DNA of 64,000 bases, from NCBI RefSeq assembly GCF_000026945.1, contig NC_012863.1, forward strand, positions 649,501-713,500, read 5' to 3'. The notes below the pieces were generated by a model, which did not search any database, was not told the origin of the DNA, and saw nothing but the letters and a program-made list of their open reading frames with translations. Within the stretch, counting starts at the first letter, position 1, and each line of letters starts with the position of its first letter. The position numbers and the translations under genes are program-made. This document shows positions 29,158-38,100 of the stretch, in pieces. The stretch is from Candida dubliniensis CD36. Taxonomy: Eukaryota; Ascomycota; Pichiomycetes; Serinales; Debaryomycetaceae.

Positions 29158-30694
29158 TATATGACTATATGATTGCAGGTAAAATTTGGTACTCCTTATT
29201 CAATTAACAATTGGATCGCTATATCTATGAAGAAAGTGTTGACTAATAATGCAAAGTATACACAGGAAATGGGAATTGTTTATCTTTTTAAACGTAATAT
29301 CTATTGGTTTAGGTTTTGACAGTTCAATGTGACAAGATCTTATTCTATCGATCTAAAGCTCAATTGAATAGTTGATTAATTGAAATGAGATACAGAAAAA
29401 AAATACATAGAAGTATCACAACTAAATTCCACACATATATATATATATATAAGTAAAGATTATTAGTAGCATCTCAGTGGTTGACCAAGATATAAATGAG
29501 CAAACTCCTCGTTTATTACAAAACTCGTTTTTCACTAACTGTTAAACCAAACTTCCGCTGTAAACATCATATTCCTCTGAATTTCTCATGCATGGAATTA
29601 GTCTCCCGATGTTATTTGATAATCCCTGATTCGGAAATAAGTTGCGAAAAAACGGAAAATAGGAAAAGCTGGTGAAATGTTGGAGTATACAAAGAACAAA
29701 TTAAACGACACCTAGGAGGGAACCACAATCTGAAACAATATATAGCTACGGCTCCTACACAAACCTGAAGATAGCCACATGTGAATATGTATTAAAGGGT
29801 CTCACCAATAACCGACGAACAATAGACAGGACAAAAGAATATAACAACAAAAGGTGATTTCTGCAAATCAAACAACGGAGTTGATGTCAAGAGCTTTATC
29901 ATAAATGTCAAATGTCAAATGTTAATTCTATTTTCCGCTTTTTTCTTATATGGGTAGAATATCGTTAACCTTTAGTATTTTGCGGAATTGTCTACTATTA
30001 ATGAGTTGTGATAAACCAAATGAAAAAGAAATCACGCTAGTGAATAGGATAACACACCTATTGAAGACACAACAAGAACGAACAAGAGAATATCTATCAT
30101 AGCTCAAATCAAACAATTATCACTACATGATAAACACCAGAAATTGTAATGGCAACAACCAAAAAAATTTCCGTTAACATAATCAGTTGTTGTACCTAGT
30201 TGAACAAATCATCATTAAAATAAGGTGGTGCTTAAGTTCTCTTGTGATTTTTTTTTCCCCCATTCTTTTTGTGTGTTGAATAAATTTTTCACATCCACTT
30301 TTTTCATTGATTCTCTTATTCGTACAAATCTGTGATTTTAGCTCGTTCCTGTCGCCCTTTGGGATATGTACGTTTCGGCATAGTCGCACACTATTCCTCT
30401 CTTTCTCTCATGATTTTCAACAACATTAACTATTTTACTACAACATCAAAATATTAAATAACCCCCATCAATACAATAAATACAACTCAAGAAAAAGGAA
30501 AAAAAAGAAAAATCCTTTTAACTCCCAACTAATCTTTTTTTTTTTTTTTTAGTTTTCTTTCTTTCTTTCTTTCTTTTACCTTCTTTCTTTCTTAATTTAA
30601 TTTAATTTAATATAATTATCCAATTGGTCCTATAATTATTATCGTGAATTTGATTTTCCTTTTTTTTTTTTTATATTGAGATCATTTCGACTTA
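29158..30694. other. Intergenic region, 1.5 kb, upstream of NCP1
   Basis: No supported gene. It holds an (AT)n tract at about 29434-29450, T runs before the ATG and a (TTTC)n microsatellite at 30553-30575. I looked for the Upc2-type TCGTATA sterol element expected at an ergosterol-pathway gene and did not find a clear copy. The 250 bases before the NCP1 ATG are strongly pyrimidine-biased. Confidence 0.5.
30553..30575 (+). repeat. (TTTC)n microsatellite in NCP1 leader
   Basis: About five to six TTTC units 120-140 bases upstream of the NCP1 ATG, within a longer pyrimidine-rich leader. It is likely length-variable between strains. Confidence 0.7.
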
Positions 30695-32737
30695 ATGGCA
30701 TTAGACAAATTAGATTTATACGTTATCGTGACATTGGTGCTTGCAGTAGCAGCATATTTCGCTAAGAACCAATTTCTCACCAAACCACAAGACACTGGTT
30801 TCCTTTCCAACGAAGGTACTGGTGGAAATTCAAGAAACATATTGGAGACATTGAAGAAAAACAATAAAAATACATTATTATTATTTGGATCACAAACTGG
30901 TACTGCTGAAGATTATGCCAATAAATTATCTCGTGAATTGCATTCCAGATTTGGGTTAAGCACCATGGTTGCTGATTTTGCTGATTATGATTTTGATAAT
31001 TTTGGTGATATTTCCAACGACATCTTGGTATTTTTCATTGTTGCTACTTACGGGGAAGGTGAACCCACTGATAATGCCGACGAATTCCATACTTGGTTAA
31101 CTGATGAAGCTGATACCTTGAGTACTTTGAGATTTACTGTTTTCGGATTAGGTAACTCTACTTATGAATTCTATAATGCCATTGGTAGAAAATTTGACCA
31201 ATTATTAGAAGAAAAAGGTGGTGAAAGATTTGCTGAATACGGTGAAGGTGATGACGGTACTGGTACTTTAGATGAAGATTTCTTATCTTGGAAAGATGGC
31301 GTTTTTGATTCATTGAAGAACAATTTGAATTATGAAGAGAAAGAGTTGAAATACGAACCAAATGTCAAGTTGACTGAACGTGATGATTTAACTGTTGATG
31401 ACTCTAATGTCTCACTTGGTGAACCAAACAAAAAGTATATCAATTCTCAAGGCGCTGATTTAACCAAAGGTCCATTTGACCACACCCATCCATATTTAGC
31501 CAAGATAACTAAGACAAAGGAATTATTTAACTCCAAAGATAGAAATTGTGTTCATATTGAATTTGATATTTCCGACTCCAACTTGAAATACAGCACTGGT
31601 GATCATTTAGCAGTTTGGCCATCTAATTCAGATGAGAATATCAAGCAATTCCTTAAATGCTTTGGTTTAGAAAACAAGGAGAACACTGTTATAGAATTGA
31701 AAGCATTAGACTCTACTTATTCAATCCCTTTCCCAAGTCCAATTACCTATGGTGCTGTTATTAGACACCATTTGGAGATCTCTGGACCAATTTCAAGACA
31801 ATTGTTCTTATCCATTGCCGGATTTGCACCTAATGAAGAGACAAAGGCTACATTGACTAGAATTGGTAACGATAAAAAAGAGTTTGCTTCCACAATTACC
31901 CGTAGAAAGTTCAATATTGCTGATGCATTGTTGTTTGCTTCCAAAGGTGAAGCTTGGGTTGATGTTCCATTTGAATTCATTATTGAAAATGTTCAGCATT
32001 TGACACCTCGTTACTACTCGATTTCTTCTTCTTCTTTAAGTGAAAAACAATTGATCAATATTACTGCTGTTGTTGAAGCTGAAGTCGAAAGTGACGGAAG
32101 AGCTGTTACTGGTGTTGTTACTAATTTATTGAAGAACATTGAAATTGAACAAAACAATACCAACGAAAAGCCATTAGTTCATTATGATTTAAATGGTCCA
32201 AGAAGCAAATTCAGCAAGTTTAAATTACCAGTTCACGTTAGAAGATCCAACTTTAAATTACCAAAGAATACCACCACTCCTGTCATTTTGATTGGACCAG
32301 GAACTGGTGTTGCTCCATTGAGAGGATTTGTTAGAGAAAGAGTACAACAAGTTAAGAATGGTGTTAATGTTGGAAAGACTATTTTATTCTATGGTTGCAG
32401 AAACGAACACGATGATTTCTTGTATAAACAAGAATGGTCTGAATATGCCAGTGTATTAGGTGACAAATTCCAAATGTTTAATGCTTTTTCAAGACAAGAT
32501 CCATCGAAAAAAGTGTACGTGCAAGATAAAATTGTGGAAAATTACAAAACTGTTAACGAATTGTTGAACAATGGTGCTACCATTTACGTTTGTGGTGATG
32601 CCAGTAGAATGGCAAGAGACGTTCAAGCGGCCATTGCTAAGATTGTTGCCAAAGATAGAAATATCACTCAAGAAAGTGCCACTGAATTAGTTAAGTCTTG
32701 GAAGGTTCAAAATAGATACCAAGAAGATGTTTGGTAA
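30695..32737 (+). CDS. NCP1: NADPH-cytochrome P450 reductase
   Basis: This 680-residue ER-bound flavoprotein passes electrons from NADPH to cytochrome P450s such as Erg11 and to squalene epoxidase. An N-terminal membrane anchor spans about residues 6-22. The FMN domain has the phosphate-binding FGSQTGTAEDYA from residue 64. The FAD domain has the Arg-Tyr-Tyr-Ser motif at 439-442. The NADPH domain has GPGTGVAPLRGF from residue 534, and the protein ends in the typical C-terminal Trp680 that stacks on FAD. It is nearly colinear with Candida reductases and close to yeast Ncp1 (691) in length. Confidence 0.98.
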   Translation: MALDKLDLYVIVTLVLAVAAYFAKNQFLTKPQDTGFLSNEGTGGNSRNILETLKKNNKNTLLLFGSQTGTAEDYANKLSRELHSRFGLSTMVADFADYDFDNFGDISNDILVFFIVATYGEGEPTDNADEFHTWLTDEADTLSTLRFTVFGLGNSTYEFYNAIGRKFDQLLEEKGGERFAEYGEGDDGTGTLDEDFLSWKDGVFDSLKNNLNYEEKELKYEPNVKLTERDDLTVDDSNVSLGEPNKKYINSQGADLTKGPFDHTHPYLAKITKTKELFNSKDRNCVHIEFDISDSNLKYSTGDHLAVWPSNSDENIKQFLKCFGLENKENTVIELKALDSTYSIPFPSPITYGAVIRHHLEISGPISRQLFLSIAGFAPNEETKATLTRIGNDKKEFASTITRRKFNIADALLFASKGEAWVDVPFEFIIENVQHLTPRYYSISSSSLSEKQLINITAVVEAEVESDGRAVTGVVTNLLKNIEIEQNNTNEKPLVHYDLNGPRSKFSKFKLPVHVRRSNFKLPKNTTTPVILIGPGTGVAPLRGFVRERVQQVKNGVNVGKTILFYGCRNEHDDFLYKQEWSEYASVLGDKFQMFNAFSRQDPSKKVYVQDKIVENYKTVNELLNNGATIYVCGDASRMARDVQAAIAKIVAKDRNITQESATELVKSWKVQNRYQEDVW

Positions 32738-33595
32738 GTGAAATCAATTGAAACTAAAGCAATCAAACATTTCAAAACAAACCACAAACCAACAAGTAAA
32801 ACAAATATACAACAATTATTGGTCTTATATTATAGAGAGTTTTCATGATTAGTATATATATATATTAAATTAGCTTATTGTAGTTTTGTTCCTACTCGTA
32901 GATTTATTGTTAATTATGTTAGATAATAATATATGTAAATTTAGTAAATCTGAATGCACTAGATTCGTCTCTCTTTTATTTGAAAACGGTGATTTCAGAA
33001 ATGAAGTTGTTGTGTTTTTTTGACTGGATTCTATACCAAGATCAGACTCGTGGACACTTTGTAGCGGAAATTATATGATCCTTTGAAGTTTTCCTGGTAC
33101 TCCCAGTATGAATTCTCCCACCTACTTAGTTCCACAATTCTGGAGTGAAGTCAAATATTATCTAAGAATTTATGACAGAATACTCTTGTAATTTCTATTT
33201 ATCTAATTAAAATCAACTCATCGAGTGCAATTTGATTCTACGGCGTTTTGTTAACAAGTGTCAACCTTCTTCTATTGAAAACAAAGTTAAACTGTGCCAA
33301 GAAAAATAATCAATCGTTCTCTTCTCATTTTTTTTTTTTTTCAGTAAATTCTCATAGCAAACTAACTAACACAATGGGTCAGGATTGTTCTTCAAATATG
33401 GACATTATGTGTAGCATAAAGTGAATTACATTTCTGAACATCCCTTTAACCCATTCAAAACGTTCTTCACAACTTGTTACTTCAATTCCTGTAGTTGCGG
33501 GAATTTATATGCGCTCCGAACTTACGAGCCCCCCGATCTATACCGAGAAAAGGAAAAATTGAAAAATCTTAAAAGAAAAAAGACCAAGATCTCGA
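32738..33595. other. Intergenic region, 0.86 kb
   Basis: 3' flank of NCP1 and unique upstream flank of the first oxidoreductase copy, ending at the border of the inverted arm. It contains an AT repeat near 32855, a T run near 33330 and a relatively GC-rich patch with CCCCCCG near 33530. No gene is seen. Confidence 0.5.
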
Positions 33596-35146
33596 TTTGA
33601 TGAAAAAGATAATAAAAAAAAAAAAAAGTATAAATAACCTTCAACGTCTTGACAGCAGAATTTCAAACAAATTAGGAATTTACATATCTATATACACTTT
33701 TGTTTATTTAGCATGGCAGACCTCACGGAACAACTACCTAAAGGATATGACGATTTGTCAACACCTACTATATTCAACGACAGGAATTTGCATCCAATTG
33801 CAAAATCATTCACCACAAACATTCTTATAGTTGGTGGGGCTTATAGTGGGTTATCTGCTTTGAGGTCTCTACAGCTACGTTTAGATGAGCAAATAGAACT
33901 CTTTAAACAAAAGCAGCCATCCTCACCAGCCAGGAAATTGTCACTTACCATAGTAGAGCCACGAAATGGGCTATTGAACATCCTTGGCATCCCTAAATCA
34001 ATTGTGGATTCTGCATTTGCAAAGACCCAATTTGTCCCTTTCAAGGACCTACACAATTGTCAGTTCACCAACATATTTTCTGATTCCCAGGACGAGTACG
34101 ACATATCGTGGTTTGGCAACGACAATGAATGGCTCGACATAAACTATGTGCATGGAAGAGTGACATATTTGGACCAGCACAAGGCACAGTATACACTTGG
34201 GTCACCTGCATCTGAGAAGGCCATTATTGAGTTTGACTATGTGATTTTGGCCACGGGGCGAGATAGAAATTGGCCCACTACGCCTCTGGCCACGACATAC
34301 CGCCAGTACATGCTTGAAATGGATAATACACGACAGGAGATTGCCAATGCCGATACCATCAGCGTTATTGGTGCTGGGGCGGTGGGTATTGAGTTTGCCG
34401 GGGATATCCAGACCGAGTTCCCACACAAGACCGTCAATCTAATCCACCCACACGAGTGTTTCCCACAGGAACCGTTGTCCAACGAGTTCAAAAAGCTCAC
34501 GCAGGACTCACTTGAACGAGCAGGCATAAATGTGTATCTAAACACCAGAATCAAACCTGAATTGACAGAGAAACGTCATGGCGACCTTGCAACGACAAAC
34601 AATAAGATAATCCATTCCAACCTAAACATATGGAGCTGTTCCAAACACAACAACATTGGGTTCCTCTCTCAGCACATCTGTGAGAATTACGCGACAAGCA
34701 CTAAAAACTTGTCCGTCAACCAATACTTGCAGTTGTACAGTCCCGAAACAAACACCACAATCAAAAACTTTTTTGTGTTGGGAGATTTAGTGGAGTTGCC
34801 AATTATCAAGTCTGCCGGATGGGCCATGTACATGGGCCGACAAGTGGCAAACAATTTGAGCCATTTGATATTTAATGGGGTTTTTGTTGAACCGTTCCCG
34901 GACTTGAATGCGATTCCGTACGGGATGGTGATTGTTGGTGGCAACAACGAGATTATCAGCGAACTAGCAGGCGAGGTTGAAGTTGACAATGAACATTATA
35001 AACAAGAGTATGAGGACTACTGTATAGGTAAGATTAGAGCAACCATAGATATGTAATTACTTCCCCTCGCCGCTCAAAGATTTTGTGTAAACAATAGAAG
35101 GGGAAAAGGGAATTCAAGTGGTATTTGAATGTTGGAATCGTATATT
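33596..35146 (+). repeat. Left arm of a long inverted duplication
   Basis: About 1.55 kb that recurs in opposite orientation at 57701-59248. By eye the arms differ at about 15-20 positions, so they are about 99% identical. The borders are sharp: similarity starts at TTTGATGAAAAAG, 117 bases before the ATG, and ends about 90 bases past the stop. Each arm therefore carries a whole gene with its core promoter and terminator. The arms flank about 22.5 kb. Confidence 0.95.
33713..35056 (+). CDS. AIF/AMID-type FAD-dependent NAD(P)H oxidoreductase, copy 1
   Basis: This 447-residue pyridine-nucleotide-disulphide-type flavoprotein is related to AIF/AMID (yeast Aif1). The FAD Rossmann motif is VGGAYSG at residues 40-46, the NAD(P)H Rossmann motif is GAGAVG at 220-225, an ATG motif (ILATGRDRNWP) lies near 180, and the second FAD motif (FVLGDLVELP) near 357. 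There is no clear mitochondrial presequence; residues 1-35 are a polar extension. The coding sequence is more GC-rich than its neighbours and uses CTG in places (Ser in this clade). Its twin at 57791-59134 differs at four residues as drawn. Family members oxidise NAD(P)H and some are linked to cell death. The specific role here is unknown. Confidence 0.93.
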   Translation: MADLTEQLPKGYDDLSTPTIFNDRNLHPIAKSFTTNILIVGGAYSGLSALRSLQLRLDEQIELFKQKQPSSPARKLSLTIVEPRNGLLNILGIPKSIVDSAFAKTQFVPFKDLHNCQFTNIFSDSQDEYDISWFGNDNEWLDINYVHGRVTYLDQHKAQYTLGSPASEKAIIEFDYVILATGRDRNWPTTPLATTYRQYMLEMDNTRQEIANADTISVIGAGAVGIEFAGDIQTEFPHKTVNLIHPHECFPQEPLSNEFKKLTQDSLERAGINVYLNTRIKPELTEKRHGDLATTNNKIIHSNLNIWSCSKHNNIGFLSQHICENYATSTKNLSVNQYLQLYSPETNTTIKNFFVLGDLVELPIIKSAGWAMYMGRQVANNLSHLIFNGVFVEPFPDLNAIPYGMVIVGGNNEIISELAGEVEVDNEHYKQEYEDYCIGKIRATIDM

Positions 35147-35255
35147 AAACATTCATATTATCCATACAATCCATTCGAAAATACAGAAACTAGAGATAAT
35201 GAACAAGTCTATAAATGAAAATCAGCTGTGGCTTTATTCCCACAGAGTACCCAAA

Positions 35256-36131
35256 TCATGTTGACAAAGTGGCTGTTAGATCACCACGTAAGTAAAGCTT
35301 TTTAGACTCTTGGTTATAAATTTCAAGTGTAAATGAATTATTGGACTTAGATTCAATCAGTATTGACGTTTCATCATTAACAAACATTGGAGCATAGGTG
35401 CGATATTTGAAATTAACTGGCTTCAAATCTGGATACGTTATAGCAAACCAGTATAGTAATAATGTAACTTGTAATGGGCCATGCACTATCATGTTCGGTA
35501 AATTTTCAATGGAACGACAATAATTAGCATCAATATGAATTTTATGGAGGTTGTACGTCAACATACTATACTTTAATAAGTCAATACTCGATACATGAAA
35601 TGAAGGCCCGTTGGAGGATACGCTTTCTGCAAGTTTGTAGTTTTCCACTGGACTATATAATTCATTGGTATAAGTTAAAGTTCGACTTTCTTTCAAAACT
35701 TCTTCAGACTGGAATATGAAATTTCTCCATATACTCACTAGCACTGATTCATCAATTATTCGAACTGATTTCAAGCTTTCTCTGCAGTCAATGGGTGAGT
35801 TTAGAGGGGGCGTTGACACAAAATCTAATTCACCTCTAGCCCACATCCGACGCAAATAAAGTTGTTCACCTTGTTCGTTTACTGGTGCTTGATAATTGTC
35901 ATACCCGTCACTGCCCAATTTTATATTCAATTGGTTGTTGAACAAAAAGTGGAACCCTTGAAACCATGATTTATTAATTGGTGGATGATGATTGATTTGC
36001 AAGATACTGTTTAACAAATTCGTTAGGTTGTTGTATTTCCCGATTGAAAACGTATCTTTGATCATCATTGGTTTGGATTTGACAATGTTGGCCCATTTGT
36101 AAATGCACTCTTTTGTAATTGGGGTTATCAT
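35256..36131 (-). CDS. HTD2: Mitochondrial 3-hydroxyacyl-thioester dehydratase Htd2
   Basis: This 291-residue hot-dog-fold protein is of the Htd2 type, the dehydratase of mitochondrial type II fatty acid synthesis that supports lipoic acid formation and respiration. The N-terminal half has the RRMWARGELDF segment. The C-terminal half has the hot-dog helix region with Asp and His (HKIHIDANYCRS, near residue 195) and the conserved IVHGPLQVTLLL. The open frame extends to a GTG at 36143, but the first ATG is at 36131. Length is close to yeast Htd2 (280). It shares a 307-base divergent promoter with RPF1. Confidence 0.88.
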   Translation of the reverse strand: MITPITKECIYKWANIVKSKPMMIKDTFSIGKYNNLTNLLNSILQINHHPPINKSWFQGFHFLFNNQLNIKLGSDGYDNYQAPVNEQGEQLYLRRMWARGELDFVSTPPLNSPIDCRESLKSVRIIDESVLVSIWRNFIFQSEEVLKESRTLTYTNELYSPVENYKLAESVSSNGPSFHVSSIDLLKYSMLTYNLHKIHIDANYCRSIENLPNMIVHGPLQVTLLLYWFAITYPDLKPVNFKYRTYAPMFVNDETSILIESKSNNSFTLEIYNQESKKLYLRGDLTATLST

Positions 36132-36383
36132 TGTTTCTTGCACTTTCTGATTAAGGAATAGTTTACCAATGATTTGTGGCGAGATATACTTTTTGATGTT
36201 TGCTTCACAGTTGTCGTCGCGGCAAAAAGTGTGAGAATCTACTCAATAGACCCACCAGGGCGACGACAGAGAATAATGTCACACAACAGAAAAAATAAAA
36301 GTCGCCAGAAATCTAAGGCATATTGTTAAATCAGAATTGTAACTACGAAAAAAAAAAAATATGTATATTCGCGATAGAACCAT

Positions 36384-36394
36384 CTCATCTCATC
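36384..36394. promoter_or_regulatory. Tandem PAC elements upstream of RPF1
   Basis: CTCATCTCATC reads GATGAGATGAG on the other strand: two overlapping GATGAG PAC cores, 45-55 bases before the RPF1 ATG. PAC is the main element of the fungal ribosome-biogenesis regulon. Its place also argues against starting RPF1 at the upstream in-frame ATG (36361). Confidence 0.6.
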
Positions 36395-36438
36395 ACCCTT
36401 TTTATACTACAGAAGATCTACTACACCGCTATACGATC

Positions 36439-37323
36439 ATGAGTACAAGCGAAGCATTAAAGAACATCAAAAACAAACAGCGAAGACAAAAGGTATTTGC
36501 AGAAATAAAACATGAGAAGAATAAACAACGTCATAAGCAAAGAGCAGAAAGAGCTAAGGAAGAACGAGACAATCCTGAATTGAGAGAAGAAAGAATAGCT
36601 GCTAATATTCCAGATACCATAGATAGCAAACGTATTTATGATGAAACTATAGCGGCTGAAGTTGAAGGTGATGATGAGTTTCAGTCGTATTTCACTAATT
36701 TGTTGGAAGAACCAAAAATTTTGCTAACAACAAACGCCAATGCCAAAAAACCAGCCTACGAATTTGCTGATATGATTATGGACTTTTTACCAAATGTGAC
36801 ATTTATCAAAAGGAAAAAGGAGTACACAATGCAAGATATGGCCAAGTACTGTTCCAATAGAGGTTTCACTGCATTGATAGTTATTAACGAAGATAAAAAG
36901 AAGGTTAATGGTATTACTCTCATCAATTTACCTGAAGGGCCAACATTTTATTTTTCAGTCTCATCAATAGTTGACGGTAAGAGGATCAAAGGACATGGGA
37001 AAGCTGGTGATTATTTGCCCGAGATTGTCTTGAATAATTTCAATTCGAGATTGGGTAAAACTGTTGGAAGACTATTCCAAAGTATTTTCCCACACAAACC
37101 TGAACTTCAAGGTCGACAAGTGATCACTTTGCACAATCAACGTGATTACATTTTCTTTAGAAGACATAGATATATTTTCAGAAATGAGGAAAAGGTTGGA
37201 TTGCAGGAATTGGGACCGCAATTTACATTGAAGCTAAGAAGAATGCAAAAGGGAGTACGTGGTGATATTGTTTGGGAACACAGACCAGATATGGAAAGAG
37301 ACAAGAAAAAGTTTTACTTGTAG
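36439..37323 (+). CDS. RPF1: Ribosome production factor 1 (Brix domain)
   Basis: This 294-residue nucleolar protein acts in 60S subunit assembly and 27S/5.8S pre-rRNA processing. It has a basic N-terminal helix (KNKQRRQKVFAEIKHEKNKQ), then a Brix domain from about residue 90 with the RNA-binding-like segment RDYIFFRRHRYIF near 240. Length equals yeast Rpf1 (295). An in-frame ATG exists 78 bases upstream (36361), but that extension has no conserved look and would put the PAC elements inside the coding sequence, so the ATG at 36439 is preferred. Confidence 0.95.
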   Translation: MSTSEALKNIKNKQRRQKVFAEIKHEKNKQRHKQRAERAKEERDNPELREERIAANIPDTIDSKRIYDETIAAEVEGDDEFQSYFTNLLEEPKILLTTNANAKKPAYEFADMIMDFLPNVTFIKRKKEYTMQDMAKYCSNRGFTALIVINEDKKKVNGITLINLPEGPTFYFSVSSIVDGKRIKGHGKAGDYLPEIVLNNFNSRLGKTVGRLFQSIFPHKPELQGRQVITLHNQRDYIFFRRHRYIFRNEEKVGLQELGPQFTLKLRRMQKGVRGDIVWEHRPDMERDKKKFYL

Positions 37324-37329
37324 GTGGGT

Positions 37330-37368
<39 letters not shown>

Positions 37369-38100
37369 TGTTTGTGTGTCTCTGTGTGTATGCATAAGTG
37401 TGTAAAGATTAATAAAGCTAATTTGAAAAATTAATAGACGTTCTCAATAGGGTTACGAGATAGATGTCAAATCCAATAGATTTGACCATTTGGCTCCATA
37501 TACATTAATCACGTATCATATCACACCGGTAATGATAAAAGGTTTCTATCTTATGCTGCCACTATTATTGTGGGGGTTATTTGGACTCACTGGACACAGG
37601 CGGAACGAACGCCTCAAGCATAGATAAACAATACCAAAAAAAAAAAGCCTGACCTCTCTCTCGCGCCCTCCCTCTTTTGTCTCTCTTCCTACACACAAAA
37701 CAACATCTACAAAACTCAACATTAAATTTTTCCAAGAGAAAGAAAAAAAAACGCACAACATCAACAAGAACAAGAACAACAACTACAACAACAACGAGAA
37801 TAGACAAAAAAAAAAAAATCACGCAAATCCTTATTTAATCTAATCAGCTATCATTTGTTTTCCTAATCAGAACTCCCACTAGGAACAGAGAAGCTTTCAT
37901 CATTTTACATCAATTGTTGACATATAACTTGTATTTGTGAGAGTTAATTGTCACGTTAGAAATTGTATTTTACTTAGAGTGTATTATAGAAACATTTATT
38001 CAATTTTCACCTCATTGCTCAATCATTCATTTGTTCTCATATCCCTTTCCCTTCTTAAGTATTTAGTCGTTAAATCTGGATATTAAATTTAGTAAATCAA
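37324..38100. other. Intergenic region, 0.78 kb, with (AGT)n
   Basis: An (AGT)10 microsatellite follows RPF1 at 37335-37364. The rest is the MSN5 promoter with A runs at about 37632 and 37806 and CT/AC-rich patches. The minus-strand frames here are Val- or Phe-rich artefacts of these repeats. Confidence 0.6.
37335..37364 (+). repeat. (AGT)10 microsatellite
   Basis: Ten uninterrupted AGT units starting 12 bases after the RPF1 stop codon, inside its 3' UTR. Likely length-polymorphic. Confidence 0.9.

Noticed and set aside
30361..30400. Possible sterol-response element upstream of NCP1
   Set aside because: No TCGTATA or close match was found in 29158-30694; only TCGTACA near 30317, which is too different.
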